In this document: in pieces, positions 29,124 to 35,661 of the stretch
Layout: each line of letters begins with the position of its first letter
Numbering within the stretch: position 1 is the first letter of the stretch
Origin: a virus
Length of the DNA stretch: 37,050 nucleotides
IMG/VR virus record: IMGVR_UViG_3300032293_000247
Span: 1 to 37,050 of that record
Strand: one strand, 5' to 3'
Made by a program: the position numbers and the translations under genes
The notes under the pieces: generated by a model
Database searches by the model: none
Seen by the model: the letters and a program-made list of their open reading frames with translations, nothing else
Told to the model about the DNA's origin: nothing

Positions 29124-29318
29124 CTAACCCTCCAATTTAATTTGTAATTTATAGAGCTCTTCAAATTTACCCTTAAGCTTTATAATCTCGTCCTTAGTCC
29201 AATCAGAACCTATAGACTCTAGCTCTGCTATCTCTGAATTAATTTTATATTGCTTACTCCAAATCCCTTGTAGTAAAATTACTCGCTCTTCCCTGCTTAG
29301 TTTAAAGTTAAAGTCCAT
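29124..29318 (-). CDS. Small coiled-coil protein, 64 residues
   Basis: ATG preceded by CGGAGG. Nearly all helical and charged (LSREERVILLQGIWSKQYKI; DEIIKLKGKFEELYKLQIKL). It lies directly under the promoter at 29340-29368. Function unknown. Confidence 0.62.
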   Translation of the reverse strand: MDFNFKLSREERVILLQGIWSKQYKINSEIAELESIGSDWTKDEIIKLKGKFEELYKLQIKLEG

Positions 29319-29339
29319 ATATCCTCCGTTAGTGTTTTA

Positions 29340-29368
29340 AGAATACCCTAGTCAACTGATTTAGTCAA
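29340..29368 (-). promoter_or_regulatory. Leftward promoter (TTGACT, 17 bp, TATTCT)
   Basis: On the minus strand TTGACT (29368-29363), a 17-base spacer and TATTCT (29345-29340). A second TTGACT sits within the spacer, giving a direct repeat TAGTCAACT on the plus strand. It serves the early gene at 29318 and those downstream. Confidence 0.65.
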
Positions 29369-29381
29369 CTAAGGCAAACCC

Positions 29382-29585
29382 TTAGATCTCGTACTTACTA
29401 CCTCTTAAAAATTCATATGGGAAAGCATCGATCAAAGCTCTAGCATTACCACTATCAGCATGAAAGAATAGCTCACCTAATCTAGAATGAAACCCTCCTC
29501 CTTCGCTCTCCATACGCTTAGCATTACCATGAGCGATCCAATACTTTTCATGAGCAATTTGATTTAGTTTGTTTTCTACAGTCAT
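29382..29585 (-). CDS. First leftward gene, small hypothetical protein, 67 residues
   Basis: ATG 29585 with AAAGGAGG upstream, the strongest Shine-Dalgarno match of the arm. The product MTVENKLNQIAHEKYWIAHG..FHSRLGELFFHADSGNARALIDAFPYEF is a mixed alpha/beta protein. As the first gene off the divergent region it is probably expressed immediately after infection and may act on the host. Family not recognised. Confidence 0.65.
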   Translation of the reverse strand: MTVENKLNQIAHEKYWIAHGNAKRMESEGGGFHSRLGELFFHADSGNARALIDAFPYEFLRGSKYEI

Positions 29586-29720
29586 TTTAAAACCTCCTTT
29601 TGTTTCAGTGATCCTAGTATCTCAAATTGCTAGGCATATGTCACTTAGGGAAAACCCTAGGTTTTGATTGGTTGTTTCTATTGAGTCCTGGATAGTGATA
29701 GAGTGACACTATAACTCCCT

Positions 29721-29749
29721 CACTTAGCAGATTCTAGCTAGTTTGTCAA
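29721..29749 (-). promoter_or_regulatory. Possible leftward promoter with weak -10
   Basis: On the minus strand a consensus TTGACA (29749-29744), 17 bases ending in TGC, then TAAGTG (29726-29721). The perfect -35 and extended TG may compensate for the poor -10. It is the only candidate found directly ahead of the first leftward gene. Confidence 0.4.
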
Positions 29750-29765
29750 CTAGGGAAATTACCTA

Positions 29766-29794
29766 TTGACAAGTACTCGAAAGTATGCTAGGGG
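29766..29794 (+). promoter_or_regulatory. Degenerate rightward promoter copy
   Basis: TTGACA at 29766-29771, then a 17-base spacer very like that of the promoter at 30083 (shared CTC and AAGTATG positions), then TAGGGG at 29789-29794 instead of TATAAT. It looks like a duplicated promoter with a decayed or activator-dependent -10. Confidence 0.4.
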
Positions 29795-29895
29795 GAGGGG
29801 GCTACACAAACAAATTAGTACGTTAGAACCCTCTAAAACACCTAAAAAGTTAAATTAAGAAGTGCTTAATAATTGAGCATATTAGAAGAAGTTAA

Positions 29896-29976
29896 CGACA
29901 GAAGACAACAGATAAGGAATACTATATAAATCAATGAGTTAGTAATCGTAGAAGATAACAGAAGATAAGCTACGAT
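29896..29976. repeat. AGAAGA repeats and perfect 7-bp inverted repeat
   Basis: ACAGAAGACAACAGATAAG at 29899-29917 is echoed by AGAAGATAACAGAAGATAAG at 29950-29969. The second copy lies in the loop of a perfect inverted repeat, ATCGTAG (29945-29951) and CTACGAT (29970-29976), and contains GAAGATAA twice. Such iterated sites plus a hairpin could be an origin, a protein-binding array or a structured RNA. Confidence 0.6.
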
Positions 29977-30082
29977 AGTGAATAATAAAGGCTAGTTAGT
30001 AACACTTGCGGAACACGTGCTAGTTTACTGAGTAGACCCGCTGAAGTTGTGCTACATAGTGAGCATCATAGTAAAATATTAC

Positions 30083-30111
30083 TTGACAAATTCTCATAAG
30101 TATGGTATAAT
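30083..30111 (+). promoter_or_regulatory. Main rightward sigma70 extended -10 promoter
   Basis: TTGACA at 30083-30088, 17-base spacer, TATAAT at 30106-30111 preceded by TGG. Both hexamers are perfect consensus. It is the first strong promoter of the packaging and structural arm. Start expected near 30118. Confidence 0.9.
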
Positions 30112-30117
30112 AGTTGT

Positions 30118-30154
30118 ACTAAGGAGAAAAAACGCTATGTTAGCTCCTAAGTAA
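30118..30154 (+). promoter_or_regulatory. Leader hairpin covering a Shine-Dalgarno site and a five-codon mini-ORF
   Basis: ACTAAGGAG (30118-30126) can pair with CTCCTAAGT (30144-30152), eight of nine bases. The pairing hides AAGGAG, which otherwise sits ten bases before ATG TTA GCT CCT AAG TAA (30137-30154; MLAPK). The hairpin would begin at about the first transcribed base. It may protect the 5' end or regulate translation or transcription; the peptide itself is only a possibility. Confidence 0.5.
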
Positions 30155-30194
30155 ATACAATATAAAAAACAAACAATATAAAAACTACTTAGTT

Positions 30195-30216
30195 AACTTA
30201 GAAGTAAACTTAGAAG
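30195..30216 (+). repeat. Tandem AACTTAGAAG repeat in the rightward leader
   Basis: AACTTAGAAG occurs at 30195-30204 and 30207-30216, with a related GACTTAGAAG at 30270-30279 inside the start of the next gene. Directly before is ACTACTTAGT (30184-30193), which is also found exactly at 26801-26810 in a leftward leader. Possibly a shared regulatory box. Confidence 0.55.
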
Positions 30217-30266
30217 AGTAGTAATTTTTAAATGTTAGTCTCTACTTACGTAGGAAAAGGCTTAGA

Positions 30267-30659
30267 GTGGACTTAGAAGAAAAAGAAGACAATCAGGTTG
30301 TTGTGTCTATACCTCGTAGGGGTCGTCCACCTAAGGCTGTCGTAGAAGCTAAACGTAAAAGAGGCAAGGTAGGTCGTCCCCAGGGTGACACAGGAAGGAT
30401 CGCTGAATTCAAAGCTAGACTCCTGAGTACTACTGGAACTAAGGTCATAGACACTGTCTTAAGAAAAGCCTTGGACGATGAAGATAAAGATCAGGTAGCA
30501 TGTCTAAAGATGTGCATGGACAGACTTCTACCTGTCTCACTCTTTGAAAAGGATGCTAAGGGTCAGCGGAATGCTGTAACCATTAACATTACTGGCTTGG
30601 GTGAGACTAAGGTGGAAGCTGTAGAGACCATCGACATGGAAGACGAAGATGAATCTTAA
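30267..30659 (+). CDS. terS: Putative small terminase subunit with AT-hook motifs
   Basis: A 130-residue protein starting at GTG with AGGAAAAGG upstream. Residues 17-23 (RRGRPPK) and 34-40 (KVGRPQG) are two GRP cores like AT hooks, suited to minor-groove binding. A helical region follows (VIDTVLRKALDDEDKDQVAC) and the tail is acidic. It overlaps the large terminase start by 11 bases. Position and DNA-binding character support the DNA-recognition subunit of the packaging motor; there is no diagnostic TerS motif. Confidence 0.68.
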   Translation: MDLEEKEDNQVVVSIPRRGRPPKAVVEAKRKRGKVGRPQGDTGRIAEFKARLLSTTGTKVIDTVLRKALDDEDKDQVACLKMCMDRLLPVSLFEKDAKGQRNAVTINITGLGETKVEAVETIDMEDEDES

Positions 30660-31902
30660 CTTCGAGCTCCTGCCCTGGCAAAAGAAAGTATTTAGTGACG
30701 ACACTAGGTTTAAGGTTATCGTAGCAGGTCGTCGCTGTGGAAAGAGTAGACTCTCAGCAGTAGCCCTCTTGGTGGAGGGACTGAGATGTCCAGCAGGTAG
30801 TGCGGTTATGTACGTAGCTCCTACGCAAGGACAAGCCAGACAGATTATCTGGGACTTGCTGATGGATCTTGGCAGAGAAGTGATAACAAACTCCCATGTA
30901 AATAACATGGACATCACTTTAATTAATGGTGCTAAGATCTATGTCAGAGGAGCTGATAGACCAGATACCCTTCGAGGGGTCAGCTTAACATTTTTGGTCT
31001 TGGACGAGGTAGCTGACATTAAACCAGATACTTGGGAGAAGGTCTTACGTGCAGCGTTATCAGACAAAAAGGGTAAAGCACTCTTTATTGGGACTCCGAA
31101 GGGACGCAACTGGTTCTACGATATGTATAACTTGGGGTCTTCTGAAGAGGATCAGGAGTGGAAAAGCTGGCACTTTACAACGAAAGATAACCCGCTCATT
31201 GATCCGAAAGAGATTGAAGGAGCTAAAAAAACTTTATCGTCATTTAGTTTTAAACAGGAATACGAAGCAAGCTTCGATAACGCAGGAACAGACTTATTCA
31301 AAGAACAGTGGATAAAGTACGGAGAAGAACCCAGTGAAGGTGTTTATTACATTGCAATAGACTTAGCAGGTTTTACTAATGTTAACTACTCCTCCGCAAG
31401 AGCAAAGAAATTAGACGAATCAGCTATCGCAGTAGTAAAAGTAACTGAAGATGGTGACTGGTTTATAAAGAAGATTGAGCACGGACGTTGGGATGTTAAG
31501 GATGCAGCAGCAAGAATTCTTAAGAACATCAGAGATTTTCAACCAGTAGGTGTAGGAATTGAAAGAGGAACAGTACGTAACGCTGTACTGCCCTACCTCA
31601 GTGATCTAATGAGATCAAACAACGTCTACGCAACGATACAAGATTTAACGCATGGTGGTAAACAAAAGACTGAGAGGATTGTCTGGGCATTACAAGGACG
31701 ATTCGAGCATGGTAAGGTAACACTGAATGAAGAAGAGGATTGGACACAGTTTGTGGATCAGCTTCTAATGTTCCCTACTTCTCAGGTACATGACGACTTA
31801 GTGGACGCTTTAGCTTATGTCGATCAGTTAGCTGTAACGTCTTACTTTACAGATGATATGGACGATGAATATGAACCTAATGACTTTATATCGGGATATT
31901 AA
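30649..31902 (+). CDS. terL: Terminase large subunit
   Basis: A 417-residue ATPase-nuclease. Walker A is AGRRCGKS (26-33), Walker B FLVLDE (115-120), coupling motif FIGTPKG (about 146-152). The RNase H-like nuclease starts at YYIAIDLAG (Asp238) and ends with VHDDLVDALAY near 383-393, supplying catalytic Asp residues. It translocates DNA into the prohead and cuts it. Length is typical. The packaging mode (cos, pac or terminal repeats) cannot be read from the protein alone. Confidence 0.94.
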   Translation: MNLNFELLPWQKKVFSDDTRFKVIVAGRRCGKSRLSAVALLVEGLRCPAGSAVMYVAPTQGQARQIIWDLLMDLGREVITNSHVNNMDITLINGAKIYVRGADRPDTLRGVSLTFLVLDEVADIKPDTWEKVLRAALSDKKGKALFIGTPKGRNWFYDMYNLGSSEEDQEWKSWHFTTKDNPLIDPKEIEGAKKTLSSFSFKQEYEASFDNAGTDLFKEQWIKYGEEPSEGVYYIAIDLAGFTNVNYSSARAKKLDESAIAVVKVTEDGDWFIKKIEHGRWDVKDAAARILKNIRDFQPVGVGIERGTVRNAVLPYLSDLMRSNNVYATIQDLTHGGKQKTERIVWALQGRFEHGKVTLNEEEDWTQFVDQLLMFPTSQVHDDLVDALAYVDQLAVTSYFTDDMDDEYEPNDFISGY

Positions 31903-33075
31903 ATGAGTATAACTGGTAGCTTATTTAGGATGGTAGCTCCTGGGTTAGTAGATAACTTAGAAGCACAAGGCTTGTTTAAAGGTTCTAGCAGAGTATCACC
32001 TAGTCTAGTTCCTGAGATGTTTATTGGTAGAGAAGGTATTAGTAACTTAGGAGCAGCAGGTATGATTGACGCTCCCGCAGCTACGAATCTTTTAGAGAAT
32101 GCACAGCGTGACTGGTTTAAGTTACCTGCTGAGGAGTGGAATACAATCTATGGTAAAGAAGCCATAGCGTTTGATCCTGTAGCTAACAAGGCAATGTTAG
32201 AGATCAGCGATAAGAATGTTGATCTTAGAAAAGGTGTAGACCTTAATAAACTCCCAGCAAACGAAGTTTTAACTTTTGATGAAATCTTCAAAGCAGATGT
32301 ATTAAAGAAAGCATATCCAGATATTGGAGATGTAACAGTTTCTTTCTTAGATGATCCTACATCTAGTCGATTAGCAGCATTCGCTCCTGAGCAGAACATG
32401 ATTCTGTTTAATCGTCAACATCCTGACTGGAGACAAGCAGACACTCCATTAAATGTTGCTGTTCATGAAATCCAACACTATGTCCAAGGTAAAGAACTTT
32501 TCACTAAAGGTGAAAGCTTTACTAAAACTCTCAACGAAAACCAAGTATTTACACAATCTAACGAAGCAATGCCTTTAGTAATCGCTAAAGCTTTACCTGA
32601 GTCTTTACAGTTTGCTAAGCAATTTAAAGGTATTGGCTTTGATAAAGACTCAGTCGTTGATGCTATTGCTGGCTTCACAGCTAAAGATGGACTATCTGCT
32701 CGTGCAAGTTTAACTAAAGCATTTAGAAGTAAAGACATGGCTGATAAGTTCATTGCCAATGCTCAGAACTACCCAGCATTAGCTGGTGTAATTGAAATAA
32801 AAAATATTTCTAGTCAAGCATATCAGCAAGCTATCTCAGATTATATGGGTGTAGCTGGAGAAGTATTCGCTCGTCAGACTGAGCAGCGTCGTGGTTTAAG
32901 TGCCACAGAGAGAGCTGCTAATCCTGCGATGCAAGCAATTGAGACAGACCCTCTAAATCGTAAAGCAGGTATCACCATTGATAACATGACTGCTCCTCGT
33001 GCTGGTACTGCTCAAGCAGCAATGGTAGATCCGTTTCAGATGCAAGTTCCACAATCAACTATTCCAGGAATTTAA
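31903..33075 (+). CDS. Zincin-like protein between terminase and portal
   Basis: A 390-residue protein of unclear family. Residues 186-196 are AVHEIQHYVQG, an HExxH zinc-protease motif (His188, Glu189, His192), and GEVFAR at 319-324 supplies a possible third ligand (Glu320), as in the metallopeptidase-like polyvalent domains of phages. The strand before it (QNMILFN) fits the edge strand of such folds. The rest is Ala-rich and helical. Possible roles are prohead maturation, a virion-injected protease or an ejection protein. The motif order is clear; activity is inference. Confidence 0.72.
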   Translation: MSITGSLFRMVAPGLVDNLEAQGLFKGSSRVSPSLVPEMFIGREGISNLGAAGMIDAPAATNLLENAQRDWFKLPAEEWNTIYGKEAIAFDPVANKAMLEISDKNVDLRKGVDLNKLPANEVLTFDEIFKADVLKKAYPDIGDVTVSFLDDPTSSRLAAFAPEQNMILFNRQHPDWRQADTPLNVAVHEIQHYVQGKELFTKGESFTKTLNENQVFTQSNEAMPLVIAKALPESLQFAKQFKGIGFDKDSVVDAIAGFTAKDGLSARASLTKAFRSKDMADKFIANAQNYPALAGVIEIKNISSQAYQQAISDYMGVAGEVFARQTEQRRGLSATERAANPAMQAIETDPLNRKAGITIDNMTAPRAGTAQAAMVDPFQMQVPQSTIPGI

Positions 33076-33078
33076 CAC

Positions 33079-35031
33079 ATGGCTGAATTTAAAGAAGATA
33101 TCACAACAGAAGATGATCGTGAGTTAGTCTCATTCATCGTAGATCATTGCAATCGTTGGAGAGATCACCGAGATGTAAACTACTTAGATAAATGGGAAGA
33201 GTATGAAAGATTGTTCAGAGGAATCTGGGATGGGGCTGACAAGACTCGTGAGTCCGAAAGATCTCGTCTTGTTACTCCCGCCCTCCAACAAGCTGTTGAG
33301 TCGAAGCAAGCTGAGATTTCAGAAGCTGTCTTTGGTCGTGGCGAGTTCTTTGATATTGTTGATGATCGTACTGATGCTGACAAAGGTGATATCGCTTTAG
33401 TACGTCAACAGATGCATGAGGACTTTAAGTTCTCGAAGGTTAAAAAAGCATTAGATGATATTATTCTCTTAGGAGAATTGTACGGTACAGGTATCGGAGA
33501 GATTACCGTAGAAGAGAAGACAGTGATGTCTCCTTCCACCCAGCCTATCCCTGGCACTGCTATGGCAGCTATCGGAGTTACAGAACAGAAGAAGTTCATG
33601 GTTCAGCTCCACCCAATCAATCCTCGTAACTTCCTTATTGACCCTAACGCTCGTGATGTAGAATCATCCTTAGGTGTCGCAATCGAGGAGTATGTTGCTT
33701 ATCACAAGATTGTTCAAGGCATGGTTGATGGTACATATCGTAAGGTAGGAATCACTCCTAGCTACAACGACATGGACTTAGAGCCTGTCCAAGAGATGTC
33801 TCCTAAGCAGGACGACAAGGTACGAGTCATTCGTTACTATGGTCTTGTTCCTAAGGAATACTTAGAAGAGTTACAGAAGAAAGACGGAGAAGAGATTGTA
33901 GATCTATTCCCTGAAGGTTCGATGGCTGAAGACTACCAAGATATGGTAGAGGCTATCGTCATCATCGCTGATGATCAGTGGCTCTTAAAAGCTGAAGAGA
34001 ATCCTTACATGATGAAGGATCGTCCTGTTGTCGCCTATCAAGCTGATTCCATGCCTGGTCGTTTCTGGGGTCGTGGTACTGCTGAGAAGGGCTACAATAT
34101 GCAGAAAGCTATTGACGCTCAGATCCGTAGTCACTTAGATTCTTTAGCGTTGACCACTTCTCCAATGATGGCAATGGATGCTACACGTCTACCTCGTGGT
34201 GCTAAGTATGATGTACGTCCAGGTAAGAACCTCTTAGTCAATGGTAATCCTAACGAGATCATGATGCCGTTCAAGTTTGGTACGACTGATCCTCAGAACT
34301 TCCAGACTGCTCAGAACTTCCAAGCAATGCTCCTCCAAGCTACAGGTACAATTGACAGTACTGCTATGCCTGGGCAGGTAGCTGCTGGGGAAGCCTCAGG
34401 TGCTGGCTTATCTATGGCTCTCTCAGGCTTGATGAAGAAGAACAAACGTACTCTGATTAACTTCCAAGAGGACTTCTTAATCCCATTCATCACCAAATCT
34501 GCCTATAGATTCATGCAGTTTGACCCAGATCGTTACCCAGTTAAGGACTTTGTGTTCTTGCCTGTATCTACCCTAGGAATGGTAGCTCGTGAGTACGAAC
34601 AACAGCAAATGATGGGCTTAATGTCCACCTTAGGAGCACAATCTCCTATCGTTCCTATGCTATTACAAGGTGTAATTCAGGGTTCTAGTATCTCTAATCG
34701 TGAAGAAATCGTAGCAGGACTCCAACAAATGAGTCAACCTGACCCAATGCAACAGCAAATGCAGCAACTTGCTATGGCTACAGCTCAGGCTACCCTGCAG
34801 AAGACTCAAGCAGAGGCTGCTAAGGCTATAGCTGAGGCTCAGAAGGCTGGAGCTCAGGCTCAGGCAATCCCTATAGAGACCCAAATCAAGGCTGTAGAGG
34901 CTGCAAATAAGCCACAGGGTGCTGACCCCTTCACCCAGGTAGAGAAAATCGCTAATTTAGCCCTTAAAGAGGCTGATATCATGTCTAACGAGCGTATTGC
35001 TATGTTACAAACTGCTACAAAAATGCAATAA
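33079..35031 (+). CDS. Portal (head-tail connector) protein
   Basis: A 650-residue protein placed after terminase and before scaffold and capsid. The N-terminus has ERLFRGIWDGADKTRESERS, VTPALQQAVESKQAEISEAV and FFDIVDD, typical of podoviral portals. The middle carries HPINPRNFLIDPNA and the crown/stem-like RFWGRGTAEKGYNMQKAIDA. The C-terminal 100 residues are Gln/Ala-rich coiled coil (PMQQQMQQLAMATAQATLQK), the barrel region of P22- and T7-like portals. It forms the dodecameric DNA gate. Confidence 0.88.
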   Translation: MAEFKEDITTEDDRELVSFIVDHCNRWRDHRDVNYLDKWEEYERLFRGIWDGADKTRESERSRLVTPALQQAVESKQAEISEAVFGRGEFFDIVDDRTDADKGDIALVRQQMHEDFKFSKVKKALDDIILLGELYGTGIGEITVEEKTVMSPSTQPIPGTAMAAIGVTEQKKFMVQLHPINPRNFLIDPNARDVESSLGVAIEEYVAYHKIVQGMVDGTYRKVGITPSYNDMDLEPVQEMSPKQDDKVRVIRYYGLVPKEYLEELQKKDGEEIVDLFPEGSMAEDYQDMVEAIVIIADDQWLLKAEENPYMMKDRPVVAYQADSMPGRFWGRGTAEKGYNMQKAIDAQIRSHLDSLALTTSPMMAMDATRLPRGAKYDVRPGKNLLVNGNPNEIMMPFKFGTTDPQNFQTAQNFQAMLLQATGTIDSTAMPGQVAAGEASGAGLSMALSGLMKKNKRTLINFQEDFLIPFITKSAYRFMQFDPDRYPVKDFVFLPVSTLGMVAREYEQQQMMGLMSTLGAQSPIVPMLLQGVIQGSSISNREEIVAGLQQMSQPDPMQQQMQQLAMATAQATLQKTQAEAAKAIAEAQKAGAQAQAIPIETQIKAVEAANKPQGADPFTQVEKIANLALKEADIMSNERIAMLQTATKMQ

Positions 35032-35034
35032 CTA

Positions 35035-35063
35035 TTGACAAATTTTAAAAAGTATGGTATAAT
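35035..35063 (+). promoter_or_regulatory. Rightward sigma70 extended -10 promoter ahead of the head genes
   Basis: TTGACA at 35035-35040, starting four bases after the portal stop codon, a 17-base spacer, and TATAAT at 35058-35063 preceded by TGG. Same architecture as 30083 and 4771. It gives an extra start for the small proteins, scaffold and capsid. Confidence 0.9.
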
Positions 35064-35090
35064 ATAAGTATATATTAACACAATAAACTC

Positions 35091-35103
35091 TCCTTGTCAA
35101 GGA
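35091..35103 (+). promoter_or_regulatory. Hairpin over the Shine-Dalgarno site
   Basis: TCCTT pairs with AAGGA around a GTC loop. The AAGGA arm is the ribosome-binding site of the ATG at 35112, eight bases on. Flanking CTC (35088-35090) and GAG (35108-35110) could extend the structure. It should lower or regulate translation. Confidence 0.6.
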
Positions 35104-35111
35104 AAAAGAGT

Positions 35112-35369
35112 ATGAACAGAGAATTACAGGATTATTACGAAGATCGCTTCTCAATGATGTCATCCAAAGGGTGGCAGAATTTGATTGAAGACATAGAAGT
35201 TATGCTTAGTAGCACTGACACTATTAGAGGTGTGGATACTGAGCAACAGTTATGGTTCAGAAAGGGAGAAGTCTCTATCATGACCTGGCTAAAGAATTTA
35301 AGAGAGTCAAGCACCGAAGTCTACGAGCAACTCCAGAAAGAGGAAGATAATGCCGAGACGGATGTTTGA
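35112..35369 (+). CDS. Small hypothetical protein, 85 residues
   Basis: ATG 35112 with AAGGA eight bases upstream is preferred over an upstream in-frame TTG inside the hairpin. The protein MNRELQDYYEDRFSMMSSKG..WQNLIEDIEVML is helical; STDTIRGVDTEQQLWFRKGE is a pattern common to short proteins next to phage portal genes. Overlaps the next gene by 20 bases. Function unknown; a packaging or assembly accessory is plausible. Confidence 0.7.
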   Translation: MNRELQDYYEDRFSMMSSKGWQNLIEDIEVMLSSTDTIRGVDTEQQLWFRKGEVSIMTWLKNLRESSTEVYEQLQKEEDNAETDV

Positions 35370-35595
35370 GTTTTCATGTAAGAATTCACATATCGCTGAG
35401 TCCTTCGTCGATGTTGACACAAAAGAAGTTCGGTGTGGTGAGTGTGGCGAGGTAGCTACTCGCATTCTTTCCTCTCCTAGGTTGGGTTTAGATCCAATCA
35501 GTGGAGATTTCCCTAGTGCTACTGCACGATGGGCAAAGATGAGAGCTGAGAAGCTGGCATTGGAAAGAAAAACAAAAGCTAATCACGGCTCGTAA
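35350..35595 (+). CDS. Zinc-ribbon protein of the head module
   Basis: An 81-residue protein. FEFSCKNSHIAESFVD and CGECGEVATRILSSP give a Cys/His then CxxC zinc ribbon like the FmdB type. The rest (FPSATARWAKMRAEKLALER) is a basic helix. This small gene is commonly found between portal and scaffold in T7-like aquatic phages. The function is unknown. Confidence 0.75.
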   Translation: MPRRMFEFSCKNSHIAESFVDVDTKEVRCGECGEVATRILSSPRLGLDPISGDFPSATARWAKMRAEKLALERKTKANHGS

Positions 35596-35624
35596 ATGGA
35601 CTCTTGACCACCGAGCTATTTTTT
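35588..35624 (+). terminator. Probable terminator or attenuator before the scaffold gene
   Basis: GCTCG (35588-35592) pairs with CGAGC (35612-35616); TGG and CCA inside the loop can pair further. A T6 run follows at 35619-35624. The 5' arm lies in the last codons of the zinc-ribbon gene. Since no promoter is seen before the scaffold gene, read-through is needed, so it may set the level of scaffold and capsid. Confidence 0.6.
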
Positions 35625-35661
35625 AAATGTCCTAAAATCGCATTGCGACAGGAGAATATAC

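Larger units (their letters stand above)
29586..30266. other. Divergent intergenic control region, possible origin
   Basis: A gene-free stretch of about 680 bases between the two arms. It holds two weak outward promoters (29721-29749 leftward, 29766-29794 rightward), a GGGGGAGGGGG run at 29791-29801, an AGAAGA-type repeat cluster with a perfect 7-base inverted repeat (29896-29976), a second imperfect hairpin (30004-30047), the strong rightward promoter at 30083 and a structured leader. No frame longer than about 14 codons with a good ribosome-binding site is seen, apart from the mini-ORF at 30137. Confidence 0.75.

Noticed and set aside
29640-29660. CTTAGGGAAAACCCTAGG as a terminator or CRISPR-like repeat
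   Set aside because: The stem is short and imperfect, has no T tract in either useful direction, and the related copies near 29363 and 29745 are explained by -35 boxes. No regularly spaced repeats exist.
30001-30052. tRNA or cloverleaf-like RNA
   Set aside because: GCGG and CCGC can pair with an extended bulged stem, but there is no anticodon arm, T-loop motif or acceptor end.
30232-30276. 14-codon frame overlapping the small terminase start
   Set aside because: No good ribosome-binding site before its ATG, and the length is easily random in this AT-rich leader.
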